Positions 37,195 through 48,182 are shown, counted from the stretch's first letter. The stretch: DNA of 64,000 nucleotides from Congeria kusceri (GCA_027627225.1 CM051027.1:90208151-90272150), one strand, 5' to 3'. Numbers and translations are program-made. Notes: generated from the letters alone by a model not told the origin.

Positions 37195-38870
37195 CTATGC
37201 CTGAGAGGTCCACACAAAATGCAGCTTCGAAACGAAATGGCCATATAAACTACAAAATATAAGATCAATTACTTAGGCATATATTCTTTGTTAAATCAGT
37301 ATATGTATGGTCTTCTTTGTTAAAACAGAACACCATGTTCATGTTTGAAGTATTAACTTTGATAGCAAACAACAACGACGGATCGCGGAAAGCCATATTT
37401 TTAAACAAATGAAAATAATTTCAAGGAATTGGGTAGAGGATTAACATGTTTGTGTGTATTTTCTAAATCATGCAAGTGATATATGGCCATATAAGAAGGG
37501 TCATGTAAAAAAACATTTCTGTTAAATTATATCGAAATTATATCCAGCAAATGGTTTCAGAAACGAAGAATATCAGTATAGCCATTTAAGCAAAACTGCC
37601 CAGCACGCTGGCGGCCATGTTTTAACGAATAAATGTCATTTGAAGAAATCTGGTAAAGGTTCACCTAAATGAATTTCCACTTAAGCGGTTTCAGAGCAGA
37701 TTTTTGAAGTACATTGTTGACGACGTACGACGACGACGGACGAAGGACGACAACGACGGACAACCACTAACCATAACAGCCCACCTTTGAGCACTTTGTG
37801 CTTATAGTAACCCTTTACTATGTGTTCGCCGCTAGTAGCAAAATCCCAGCAAACTTAGCTAAGTCCAAGTACACACAATATAGCCTGCTATACCACTACA
37901 TGCTCACAGACACGTAGACCACAAAACACCCAAGAGGTGTGTTTCAATATAAACAGACCTCTTTTAGTCAAGTAGTTAATTAGAACGAGGTTGAGTGAGT
38001 AAACACATTGTTTATGTTTGTGGTACTGCTGACGGAAAGTACTTAAGATTTAATCATTCTTTCCAAATATGGTTTTTAACGTTTCTAGTAATATTGCGTT
38101 TGCACTCTGTTTGTGGACGGTTTCAAGACCATAAAATACTGTTTCTCAAGGCAATGCGTTTATTTTACCGTGTATTTGACACGGTACTTTTAAAAATGCT
38201 TTGCATTAATTTTGTTAAATGATTTCACGGGTTGAACACCAGAAGGTACCAACAGATGTTTATTTCAATTACAGATGGTGTCTTTTGGTTTTCAACCTTC
38301 GATTTGTAATTTAATGAATGTTATGCAAATTGATTCAAAATGAAGAAACCAAAGGTGACTTTTACCCCATTGTCTTACACAATTATTTGTCCAGATACGA
38401 GCAATTCCGGTCACAAGTATAAAGTGATCCTTTAACAGGTACCTTCATTTAACTAGGGAAAGATCTAGGATCAAACAAGGTACAGGGTGCTGCTAAAAAG
38501 GAGCATGGTGGAAAACCAGACCAGATTTCTGACATTTTCTAACAATTAACTAAAACCATACTTTTCCAGACTCTAATGCTTTTGAGTAGGTTTTCTTACC
38601 ATAGTCTACTCATGTGTTATTGAATATTTGCAAAAGAATTTTGACTTTCAAAAGTTATTCACCATTTCTGTGTTGACCAGTCCCGAGGGAGAGCAGGGAG
38701 AGCAAAGTTACCAAAATGGAGCAGGGTGCAGCACCCTGCTATGTCGCTCTAGATCTTCTCCTAATGCAAGAGCTGCCATTAATATAATATTTGTCTATCG
38801 GGTAAAATACATGCTTCTCGTCAATTTACATATCATTGTATACTAGTTAGTAAGGATTTATAACAGATTT
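37195..38870. repeat. Segmental duplication, left copy (paralog of 42390-44330)
   Basis: From TGAGAGGTCCACACA at 37201 to the TATCATTGTATACTAGTTAG stretch near 38830, this block follows 42394-44310 in order. Shared pieces include the GACGACGGAC-rich patch (37720-37770 and 42920-42955), a single copy of the 43.1-kb minisatellite unit (37880-37925), and GTCTTACACAATTATTTGTC (38372 and 43964). It precedes copy B as the right copy precedes copy A. No coding content was recognised. Confidence 0.75.
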
Positions 38871-39496
38871 TAATTAATTTTTTGTGTTGACACTGGTGTA
38901 CAGAAAATAAGCAGTACAATGATTAAAGAGTATAATTCCTGTTATATAATACACTGCAAATGAACATAGTGTTGTGAGGTAATAAAAAGAAACAACGTAC
39001 ATGAACTCGTATAATTTTATTTGCTAATTATAAGAATATTTACAAAGTAATCGTACTTTAAAAATAACGGAAAATTATTTGAGAGAATTATTATCGTGGA
39101 CTTAACAAAAACACTTCGTACTATAAAACTGAACCAACGTTTCATTTATGATATTACAACAGAAATGTTTTCGTAATTTTAAGTCGGTGTCATGTTGGGG
39201 TTTAACAGCAACAAATGATATTGTGCAATTTGTTTACATTACCATTTTAGTGGGAATTATTGTATTTTGCCAATTACACATACAAGTACAAATGTATATC
39301 AAGAAGTAAATAAACAAATTATTACTCATAATCGCAATGCTAGCTCATAAACAATCCAAATTCATAAATTATTAAAAACAAATCAAGCATTGAACAATTT
39401 TACATATGAAAGGCGTTATTAATAAAACAATTGTTTCAGACCACATTGTGCGTAGGAAACCCATTAGGATTCAGTCAATGGTGTCGCTGATTTGTC

Positions 39497-41173
39497 TCAG
39501 TATTCCATCGGTGGGTCTGTAATTGAAATCATCCATTTTCCATTGGTATCACAAAATGGACAGGGGATGCAAAGTGGACATGGCTGTCGTTTTATTCTAC
39601 TCGTTCGACTGGAAATAAAAACATGTAAAATATATAACATAGCTCACTGACACATCTGGGTAACTGAAAGTTACTTGTAATTTCAGTTTCCTGAATGCAG
39701 AACTATTTCAAGTCAGATTTGGTGTTGATTGAACCCACTGAATTATCAATTATATTTATTAGAATAATGTATTATGTTGCAGTAGTTATCTGGAGATCGT
39801 GACTTCGATAACTACTCTGGCAGCGTTAGAATGAACTTTCTCAAAATACACTTAACTCGAACGTGTCGCTATAAGCTTCTGGCTTAAGACACAATTGAGC
39901 TGAAATAAATAGGTGCAAAAATATTTATCACGTCTCCAGAAAGAAATTTAATAAAAATTACCTGCATGTTTTTGCATGTCTTTCATCAGTCAATACGTCG
40001 CTTATGATGTACGCATGTAAGAAACACTCACCTTTCTGTGAGAGACTGCACGCCTGCCTCACCGTTGTCATTGTGGATGTGCCCATCACTTATCGGTAAA
40101 GAATCTATATTGAGAGAAGAATAATCATATACAAGTATTTGTTTCAGTGAATAAATATTCAGGTTAATATATGGGACTGATTCCATCGTGGATTCCCGTA
40201 TATCTCATACATACTGACATTGAAAAGAATTATTTGCATAGCGCTGTATGTAAACAGCTGGTCTTGTATTCTTAGAGTCGTTAGGAAACTATTAACTATT
40301 ATCAGATCGAAATTTCTATGTGAATATCAATAATTTATAATCAAATAGGAAGTATATGTTCAGTGTTTACTGGAATAATTAATTTCCATGCAATTTAACC
40401 AAAAATGACACAGGCGATTTGTACACTTTTAATGGATTTTCTTAAACTTGTACTTATCTAAATCTAAAAATATTTATTCTGAGCTCTATTAATGTCATGC
40501 CAGCACATATCTCGCTGTCATAAGTCTAGAAATTCAAATAAAAGAAAAACACAGCATTATGCCCTTTTGTGGGGGTGGGTGGGTAATAGTTTGTCCGCAG
40601 TGTTAAAGACATATAATCAACACATGTTAATCATTTTACAGTTGGCATAAGTTAGTTAAATAACTGAAAACAATAGAGTATAATTACATGTACGTATATG
40701 AAATTTGCATCGTGATAATTATTTAATGTTTCAATTGCCCACGTATTATTAGATATTATAATATGATAGTTGCTTATTTTGCTATAGACAAAGAACACAA
40801 TTATCGTTGTTAAACTATACAATAAACAACGCAAAAAGTAGTCCCGATTCTGAGCGGAGCCTAGTAAATAGTAGTGCTAATTACAATTGCAAAATCATAT
40901 GTCCAACCATGTCAGAATCGAAATAATTTTCGCATTATCGTTGTTAATCGGACAATAAAAAACTCTTTGTCGTTTTGATGCGTGGCTATTAAACAACTCG
41001 GGCTAACGCCCTCGTGGTTTAATTCATTCGCATCAGAACTCCAAGTCGTTGTTTATTCGCCGATAAACAACGATAAATAGAAAATTATTTCTTAAATGAC
41101 AACACTTACTTGCATAGCCGATAAATCCGTTAAGGCAGACGATAAGTAAACAGACTATTGCCAAACGTCTCAT
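39497..41173 (-). CDS. Copy B: secreted four-Cys prepropeptide (intact)
   Basis: Three exons, 41110-41173 (64 nt), 40032-40104 (73 nt) and 39497-39608 (112 nt), with donors GTAAGT and GTGAGT, acceptors ATATAG and TTTCCAG, and phases 1 and 2. Together they encode 82 residues. Exon 1 is a clear signal peptide (MRRLAIVCLLIVCLNGFIGY). Exon 2 gives a polar, His/Asn-rich propeptide starting Ser-Leu-Pro-Ile-Ser-Asp. Exon 3 encodes RIKRQPCPLCIPCPFCDTNG, then Lys and about 12 more residues to TGA. The Lys-Arg fits prohormone-convertase cleavage, leaving an N-terminal Gln that could cyclise. Asn-Gly-Lys after the last Cys could serve as an amidation signal. The four Cys at x2 spacing could form disulfides or bind metal. 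Role unknown: a peptide hormone, defence peptide or matrix peptide are all possible. Closest relative is copy A. Confidence 0.82.
40921..41090. mobile_element. Short inverted-repeat element in intron 1 of copy B
   Basis: The ends AAATAATTTTCGCATTATCGTTGTT (40921-40945) and its near-complement at 41066-41090 form inverted repeats. The interior carries GGGCTAACGCCCTCGTGGTTTAA. A related copy in the opposite orientation lies at about 55321-55490. It sits 19 bp downstream of the exon-1 donor of copy B. Confidence 0.65.
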
Positions 41174-41341
41174 TATGGATGACTGAGTTTGAATCTACCG
41201 TCGCCAGATATGCAACTGTGTTTTTTCTTTACACCCGGCAACTTATTAAGTGTTTAGGTGCTTTTCCATTTCTGTATTGTTTTCTGTCTTGCCATTCCCT
41301 CTGCAAATTTAGTCGGCGTTTTACAGATGTTACCATTTCGT

Positions 41342-41490
41342 ACATACCTTTCCCTTTTTGTAGGATGCCATTGCCTATGGCGCCATTGAGTTCACACCAC
41401 AGGCAATAAAAAGCATGAATGGTCAATGACGCACATGTGTCATCGTAATCAGAAACAGATTGAATATTCATACATTCATTTATAAAGATT
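41342..41490 (-). promoter_or_regulatory. Upstream block of copy B (candidate promoter/5' exon)
   Basis: Minus strand: TATAAA (41484-41479, with a second TATATAAAA just upstream), CACATGTG E-box, TGCGTCATTG (AP-1/CRE-like), then a donor-like GGGAAAG|GTATGT (GT at 41347-41346). The same order is seen at 47354-47500 and 21309-21440. A start about 30 bp below the TATA box and an untranslated first exon ending at 41348 are inference from conservation. Confidence 0.4.
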
Positions 41491-42004
41491 TTTATATAGG
41501 AAGCTACTACAATGCCCATGTGTGTGTTTTATAATAATTGGAATTGATAAGTGTGGAACATCGAAATTTGAAGCAACTGGCTGTCCGGTAACGGGAGTAG
41601 TTGGCGTATGTTTGCTTCTTATTTAAGAGGATTCGGGTTCGTCTCCATATCAAAAGTCAAATATGTTATGGCAAACAATAGATAGCTGGAAATGTCTAGC
41701 TGATTTAGAAATCGTCCCCATAAGTGTCTTAATTATTAGGTAAGTGCGAGTGATTCATGCATGCCTAAGGCGGCTTCAGCACGAAAGTACATCAGAAACA
41801 ACGAAATACAAGTTCAACGATTAGGCATAGCTTCTTTTTAACATTGGTAAATAAATTTATGAATGAACAGGTAGTTATTCAGTCACTATATGTGTTCGCC
41901 TCGTGTAACAATTCCCCACAAATATAGCCCAGTTCCTTTGCACTAAAGGAACCCGGGTTTACTATTACATGTATCTTTACATTCTTACTGACTTGTAGAC
42001 CTCA

Positions 42005-42140
42005 ATTTCCTATTGATATGCAGTGTATACCACTGGCAATAGAAAAGCATGAATGGACATTGACGCACAAGTGTCAGAGATCATATTGATGAGAAGCAGA
42101 TTGAATATTCATATTTATAAAGATGTTTATCTTACAAACT
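42005..42140 (-). repeat. Second, partial copy of the upstream block
   Basis: ACCACTGGCAATAGAAAAGCATGAATGG through CTTTATAAATATG on the minus strand repeats the distal half of the block at 41390-41490 and the orphan at 33195-33300, but lacks the donor-like end. It is a duplicated flank without its own gene. Confidence 0.5.
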
Positions 42141-42389
42141 AGTGCACTGCCACTGTTGACGTTATTTCAACACAATTGATCAGTGTGGAACCCATTTGAG
42201 CCCACTGGCAGTCCGAATAGGGCAGTGGTTTGTATATTCTTTTCCCAAACAGGAGAGCCGGGCTAGATTTTCGCCGGCGCATGTGCATGATCGGTTCACC
42301 ATACCGAACAGGTGGTATTAATCCGGACACTCCCGTTTCACCACATACAATTAAAACTCAGGAAGCGATGCGTCAAAATAAGTAAACTA

Positions 42390-44330
42390 CGCGTGAGAGG
42401 TCCACACACAATGCAGCTTAGGAACGAAATGGCCATATACACTACAAAATATAAGATCAATTCCTTAGGCATATCTTCTTTGTGAAATCAGTATATATAT
42501 GATCCTCTTTGTTAAAACAGTGCACCATCATCAACGGAAAGCCATATTTTAACAAATCAAAATAATTTGAAGGAATTGGGTTGAGATATAACATTTTTGT
42601 GTGTATTTTCTAAATCCTGCAAGTGACATATGGCAATATAAGGAAAACTCTCCCTGGCGGCCGTATTTCTTAACGAATCAAAATGATTTGAAAGAATTAG
42701 GTAGAAGGTCGCGCAAGGATCATTTTTGTAAAATTATATCGAAATCTAGCAAGTGGTTTTAGAAACGAAGATTTTCAATATGGCCATTTAAGGAACTGCT
42801 TCTCCTGGCAGACATGTTTTAAACGAATAAAAGTCATTTGAAGAAATCTTGTAAAGGGTCACCGAAATAAAGTTCCACCAATAAGTTTCAGAGGAGAAGG
42901 TTTTTGAAGTACATTGTTGACGTCGGACAATGACGACGGACGTCTACGACGGACAACCACTGACCAAACAAGCCCACACTTGAGCTGTTCGTGCTCAGAT
43001 GAGCTTATTAACCCTCCATAGGTGGTCGCAGCTAGTTACAAATTCTTCGCAAACTTAGCTAAGTTCGAGTGCAACAAAAATAGTTCTGGGTTTAATATCT
43101 CCAACACAAAATAGCCTGGTATACAACTACATGCTCACAGACACGTAGTGGGTTTAATATCTCCGACACAAAATAGCCTGGTATACCACTACATGCTCAC
43201 AGACACGTAGTGGATTTAATAAATCTTACACAAAATAGCCTGGTATACCACTACATGCTCACAGACACGTAGTGGGTTTAATATCTCCGACACAAAATAG
43301 CCTGGTATACCACTACATGCTCACAGACACGTAGTGGGTTTAATATCTCCGACACAAAATAGCCTGGTATACCACTACATGCTCACAGACACGTAGTGGG
43401 TTTAATATCTCCGACACAAAATATCCTGGTATACCACTACATGCTCACAGACACGTAGACCACAAAATAGCCTGGTATACCACTACATGCTCACAGACAC
43501 GTAGACCACAAAATAGCCTGGTATACCACTACATGCTCACAGACACGTAGACCACAATAAATCCTGAAATCGTAAATGAATAATTGTTCGTTGTGTTTCA
43601 ATATAAATAGACCTCTCTTAGTCAAGTAGTTCACCAGAATGGCGTTGAGTGAGCAAACACACTGTTCATGTTTCTGGCACTGCGTTCGAAAAGTACTGAG
43701 GATTTTATATCATTATTATTTCCAAATATGTGTTTTGCGTTTCTATTAATATTGCGTTTGTACTCATTAGTTACTGTGTTTCTAGGCAACGCGTCTAGTT
43801 TACAATGTATTTGACATGATACCTTCTAATGAAAACCAGAATGTACCAACTGCTATTGATTTCAATTACATATGGTACCTTCTGGTTGTCAAACCTTTAT
43901 TTGTAATTAAACGAATGTTATGCAAATAGATTCAAAAAGAAAACAAACATGAAGTTTAACCCATTGTCTTACACAATTATTTGTCTGGTTACGAGCAAAT
44001 CCGGTCACCAGTATAAAGTGATAATTCAACTAAGGACCAGACCAGATTTCTGATATTTTCTAACAATTTACTAAAACCATATTTCCTGAGTCTAATGCTT
44101 TTGATTATGGTTTTTCACCATAGTATATTCATTTGTCATTGAATACATGCACAAGAATTTTTGCCGAGGGATAGCAGGGAGTGACCAAAAAATGAGCAGG
44201 GTGCAACATCCTGCTATTTTGCTCTATTTCTTTCAACTGCCACATGTTATATAATTGTCTATCTGTAAAATTCTTCTTCTCCATTAAACATATCATTGTA
44301 TGATAGTTAGTTAGGATTTATAACATATGA
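42390..44330. repeat. Segmental duplication, right copy
   Basis: Paralog of 37195-38870 (see there). The main difference is expansion of one unit into the minisatellite at 43085-43557. Confidence 0.75.
43085..43557. repeat. 62-bp minisatellite grading into a 42-bp unit
   Basis: CTACATGCTCACAGACACGT recurs with a 62-bp period (43127 to 43437) and then a 42-bp period (43479, 43521). The long unit contains TGGGTTTAATATCTCCGACA, which is replaced by ACCA in the short units. One unit has GGATTTAATAAATCTTA. The left paralog has a single unit at 37880-37925. Confidence 0.92.
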
Positions 44331-44572
44331 TATTATATTTTGTGTTAAAACTGGTGTACAGATACGATACAGTACACTCATTAAAGAGCATAATTGCTAT
44401 TAAATAAAATTGCAAAATAAAACTGTGATTCAACCTAGTGTAGATTGTTGTGAAGCAATAAAAAGAAAGAACATACATGAAGTCGCCATATTTTATTTGC
44501 TTATTATATGTATATAATGTATGCAATGTTAGTACAGCCTATACTTTAAAAATAATGGAAAGCACTATTTAA

Positions 44573-45060
44573 AGGGACTATGTCATCGAAAAGGGCCTCA
44601 AGGGGGCAGTTGTTGTTGTTTAATCTGAAATTTAGATATTATTACTGGCATTTAATAACGGTTAAAACAGGGGATATATATCGGGAAAAGGGTGTACGCA
44701 TTCTGAGATAAAAATCAATTTTTGATATGGGTTGTGTTGTTTTGCCCGTTTCCTGTTTACAATTTGACGTCAGAATTGTGAGCATTTTGTATAAGCAGTT
44801 GACTAACGAATCCTTACCAAGCAGTTGGTTAAAGCGCTGTCTACTGTCATTTCTTCGTATGGCTCCTAAGTCGTGAGTTCGACACTCGCTTGGGGTTTTA
44901 ATTTTTTCTGGCTTTTTTGCTAATTTGTTTTTATCAAATATCCTATTGTGATTATATTAGTTTCATTTATTTTATGTCCGTGTCTTAGTAAAGCGCATTT
45001 CTATCAAATAGTATAATTTACAGTGCAATAGGAAGCCAAGTTTTTGTTGACATAGACCCT
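44573..45060 (+). mobile_element. TTAA-flanked MITE with tRNA-like interior
   Basis: Inverted ends AGGGACTATGTCA (44573-44585) and the complement TGACATAGACCCT (45048-45060, one mismatch) are bordered by TTAA on both sides (44569-44572, 45061-45064), as in piggyBac-type insertions. The paralogous site at about 39075-39095 lacks it. The interior has a GGTTAAAGCGCTGTCTACT...GAGTTCGACAC stretch resembling tRNA boxes A and B. There is no open frame of note. A relative lies at 8026-8460. Confidence 0.75.
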
Positions 45061-45441
45061 TTAAGTAAATTATTATCGGGTATACGGGAATTTAAAACTC
45101 ACTGCATACTATGCAATTCAATCAATGGTTAATTTATGATATTACAGTAGTAATGTTTTCTTAATGTCATCTCGGTGTCATATTGGGGTTAAAACAACAA
45201 CCAATGATATTGTGCAAGTTTTTTACATTACCATTCTTCTACGGGAATTATTGTATTTTGCCAATTACACATACAAGTACAAATGTATATCAATCAGTGA
45301 ATAAACAAATTATTACTCACAATCGCGATGCTAGCTCATAAACAATCCATTTTCATGAATTTTGTAAAAAAAAAAATGCCAGCATTGAACAACTTTTGCA
45401 TATGAAAGGCGTTATCAACAACACAATTATTTCAGACCACA

Positions 45442-45447
45442 TTTATT
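45442..45447 (-). terminator. AATAAA polyadenylation signal of copy A
   Basis: AATAAA on the minus strand, 50 bases after the stop codon of copy A, is well placed for the 3' end of that transcript. Confidence 0.5.
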
Positions 45448-45496
45448 AGGAAAACTATTCCGATTCAATCAATGGTATCGTTGCTTTGTCTCATTG

Positions 45497-47183
45497 CTAC
45501 GTCGGTGGGTAGGTTTGGTCTTTCCCATTGCTGTCACAAAATGGACAGGGGTTGCATAGTGGACATTGCTGCCGTTTTATTCTGTCTGTTCTACTGGAAA
45601 TAAAACACAACAATGTGAAATATAGACAAAGCGCTCACTGACACATCTTGTTAACTGAAAGTTACTTGTCAGATTCGATGTTGATTGAACCCACTGGTGG
45701 TGCACTGGCTGTAGTGTCCGCCTTGCGATCGAAAGATCGAAATTTCGATTACTACTCGCGTAGCGTTAGACCATTTTCTCAAAAAACACCACATAGGTCT
45801 ACTAGTTCTACTCAAAAAACTAGAACGTGTCGCAATAAGCCTCTGGCTTTAGACACAATGGAGCTACAATAAACAGGTTCACAATTATTTATTACGTCTC
45901 CAGAATATGTTTAATAAAAATCGCCTGCATGTTTTTGCATATGTCTTTCATCAGTCAATACGTCTCTTATGATGTACGCATGTAAAAGAAACACTCACCT
46001 TTCTGTGAGAGACTGCACGTCTGCCGCATTGTTGCCATTGTGGATGTGCCCATCATTTATCGGCAAAGAATCTAGATTGAGACAAGAAATCAAGAAGCAA
46101 TCAGGTGTTGTGGTAAATAAATATTCAGGTACGTAATGGAAATGATCACACCGTGCATTCTTGTATATCGTGCATCACATACACACTGCCATTGCGAATG
46201 TTCTTAAAGCTGTATACAGCTGGTCTAGTATTCTTAAAGCTGTATACAGCTGGTCTAGTATTCTTAAAGCTGTATTCAGCTGGTCTAGTATTCTTAAAGC
46301 TGTATACAGCTGGTCTAGTATTCTTAAAGCTGTATACAGCTGGTCTAGTATTCTTAGAGCTCTATACAGATGGTCTAGTATTCTTAAAGCTGTATACAGC
46401 TGGTCTAGTATTCTTAAAGCTGTATACAGCTGGTCTAGTATTCTTAAAGCTGTATACAGCTGGTCTAGTATTCTTAAAGCTGTATACAGCTGGTCTAGTA
46501 TTCTTAAAGCTGCATACAGCTGGTCTAGTATTCTTAAAGCTGTATACAGCTGGTCTAGTATTCTTAAAGCTCGTGAGGAAACTATTAACTGAAGTTACAC
46601 TAGAACTTAAGTGTAAATTTTGAATAATAATTTCTATGTGATTATCAATAATTTATATTCAAATAAGAAGTATCTGTTAAGTTTTTACTATAACAATACA
46701 TTTACATGCAAATTTAACCATCAATGACACAGACAAATTGTACATTCTAATGAATTTTCATAAACTGTTACTTTTCATATTAATTAATATAGATTTTGAG
46801 CTCTATAACTAATGTCATGCCAGCACATATCTCGCTGTCATAAGTCAAGAAATTCAATAAAAGGTCAGAAAATAAAACAGGATTATGACTTTTGGGGGGG
46901 GGGGGGGGGGAGTTGGTGGGGAATAGTCTCTTTGCAGGGTTAAAAAATATAATCAACAAGTTTTAATTATTTTACATTTGGCTTAAGTTAGTTAAAAATT
47001 GAAAATAATAACCGTAAATGTAAATGTAATTAAAAGTAGGTATGAAATTCGCATATTGATAATTATTTAATGTTTCCAATGCCCACGCATAATTACTTTT
47101 AGATAATAACAACACTTACGTGCATAGCCGAGATATCCGCTGAGGAAGACGATAAGTAAACAGGCTATTGCCAAACGCCTCAT
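45497..47183 (-). CDS. Copy A: secreted four-Cys prepropeptide (intact)
   Basis: Three exons, 47120-47183 (64 nt), 45999-46071 (73 nt) and 45497-45593 (97 nt), with donors GTAAGT and GTGAGT, acceptors AATCTAG and TTTCCAG, and phases 1 and 2. Together they encode 77 residues. The signal peptide begins MRRLAIACLLIVFLSGYLGY. The propeptide starts Ser-Leu-Pro-Ile-Asn-Asp. Exon 3 encodes RIKRQQCPLCNPCPFCDSNG, then Lys and seven residues to TAG. All features of copy B are kept: Lys-Arg, Gln after it, C-x2-C-x2-C-x2-C, Asn-Gly-Lys. The tail beyond Gly-Lys differs completely between A and B, as expected for a spacer trimmed off. The exon-3 acceptor is a CAG/TAG tandem, so an alternative loss of one Ser is possible. 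Intron 1 holds the 30-bp minisatellite. Function unknown. Confidence 0.82.
46201..46571. repeat. 30-bp minisatellite, 12.4 copies
   Basis: The unit TTCTTAAAGCTGTATACAGC plus TGGTCTAGTA is repeated 12 times in exact 30-bp register, with a partial 13th. Variants are in units 3, 6 and 11. Each unit contains the 14-bp perfect palindrome AGCTGTATACAGCT. Because the period is a multiple of three, long repetitive frames appear on the plus strand. It lies within intron 1 of copy A. The homologous intron of copy B has one diverged unit (about 40237-40273). Confidence 0.97.
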
Positions 47184-47353
47184 TATGGATGACTGAGCTT
47201 GAATCTACCTTCGCCAGATATGTAAGTAACTATTTGTTTTCTTTACGCTCGGCTACTTATTAAGTTTTTTCGGTGCTTTCCATCTGTTTTGTTTTCTGTC
47301 TTGCAATTCCCTCTGCAAATTTATACGGTGTTTTACAGATGTTACCATTTCGT

Positions 47354-47500
47354 ACTTACCTTTCCCTTTTTGTCATTGCCTATAGCGACATTGAGTGCAC
47401 ACCACAGGCATAAAAAGCCTCAATGGACAAAGACGCACATGTGTCAATGATCAATTTAATCAGAAACTGATTGAATATTCACATATGTATTTGTAAAGAT
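47354..47500 (-). promoter_or_regulatory. Upstream block of copy A (candidate promoter/5' exon)
   Basis: It holds CACATGTG, a TGCGTC half-site and a donor-like GGGAAAG|GTAAGT (GT at 47359-47358), in the same order as upstream of copy B. The TATA-like position reads TTTACAAATA here, weaker than in B. Confidence 0.35.
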
Positions 47501-47886
47501 GTTTATCGAGTAAGCGAGTACACTGCCAAAGTATGTGTTTTATAATAATAAAACGTGTTGGTTTACCACGCGTGTGGAATTGATAAGTGCGGAACATCGT
47601 ATATTGCCTTATTTTATTACTTTGTCGGAATTGGGCTTTGATCTTACACAAGCAATAAACGGCTGGCTTGTCACTTGTGTACCGTATACTGCCCAATCTA
47701 TCACTTTATCTGGACATAATCTGGGGGCTGGGTGGTACCTTGCTGAACATACACCAATCATGGTGTTCGAGTGCTGGAAACATATTGATTGATAGAATAA
47801 TATTTGTCACAGGCTCGACGTCGTTAATTAACCACAGTCGGAAGCACCCTAATTGTAATTAAGAGAGTTACTAAGGCGTAAGCAAT

Positions 47887-48182
47887 TATGTTTGTTTCAG
47901 GTTATCCGACCTACCCTAAAAAATGCCCCGACCCTAGAACATTCTATAGAGTTTGTCAGAATTTTTTGAAACTTTTTTTCAATAATGTTTTTTGAATAAA
48001 TAAGTGTTTTGTTTTTATAGCATCCACTTAAAAACAATGTTTAAAGATATTACCGATATGTTTAGAATATTCATTTTGTTCTAGAATCTTAAAGTTGACC
48101 ATTTACCAAATACAAAAATAATAAACAAAAAAAAATCCGATTCCTATCTACCTTAATGTTTGGGGGCATGTTGAACAAACAT
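47887..48182 (+). mobile_element. Small MITE, copy 1 (inverted relative of 51718-52022)
   Basis: TATGTTTGTTTCAGGTTA at the left and a GAACAAACATA end at the right form imperfect inverted ends. The whole roughly 295 bp aligns with the reverse complement of 51718-52022 (for example CATTTACTT(A)AAACAATGTTTAA and CTAGAACATT.TAT.GAGTTTGTCAGA). Confidence 0.7.

Noticed and set aside
46153..46623. Long repetitive plus-strand frames with 10-residue repeats
   Set aside because: By-product of a 30-bp (multiple of three) minisatellite in an intron of the opposite-strand gene.
47535..47862. Overlapping plus-strand frames of 64-85 codons
   Set aside because: No motif, no exon signal, and they overlap the sequence upstream of copy A on the other strand.
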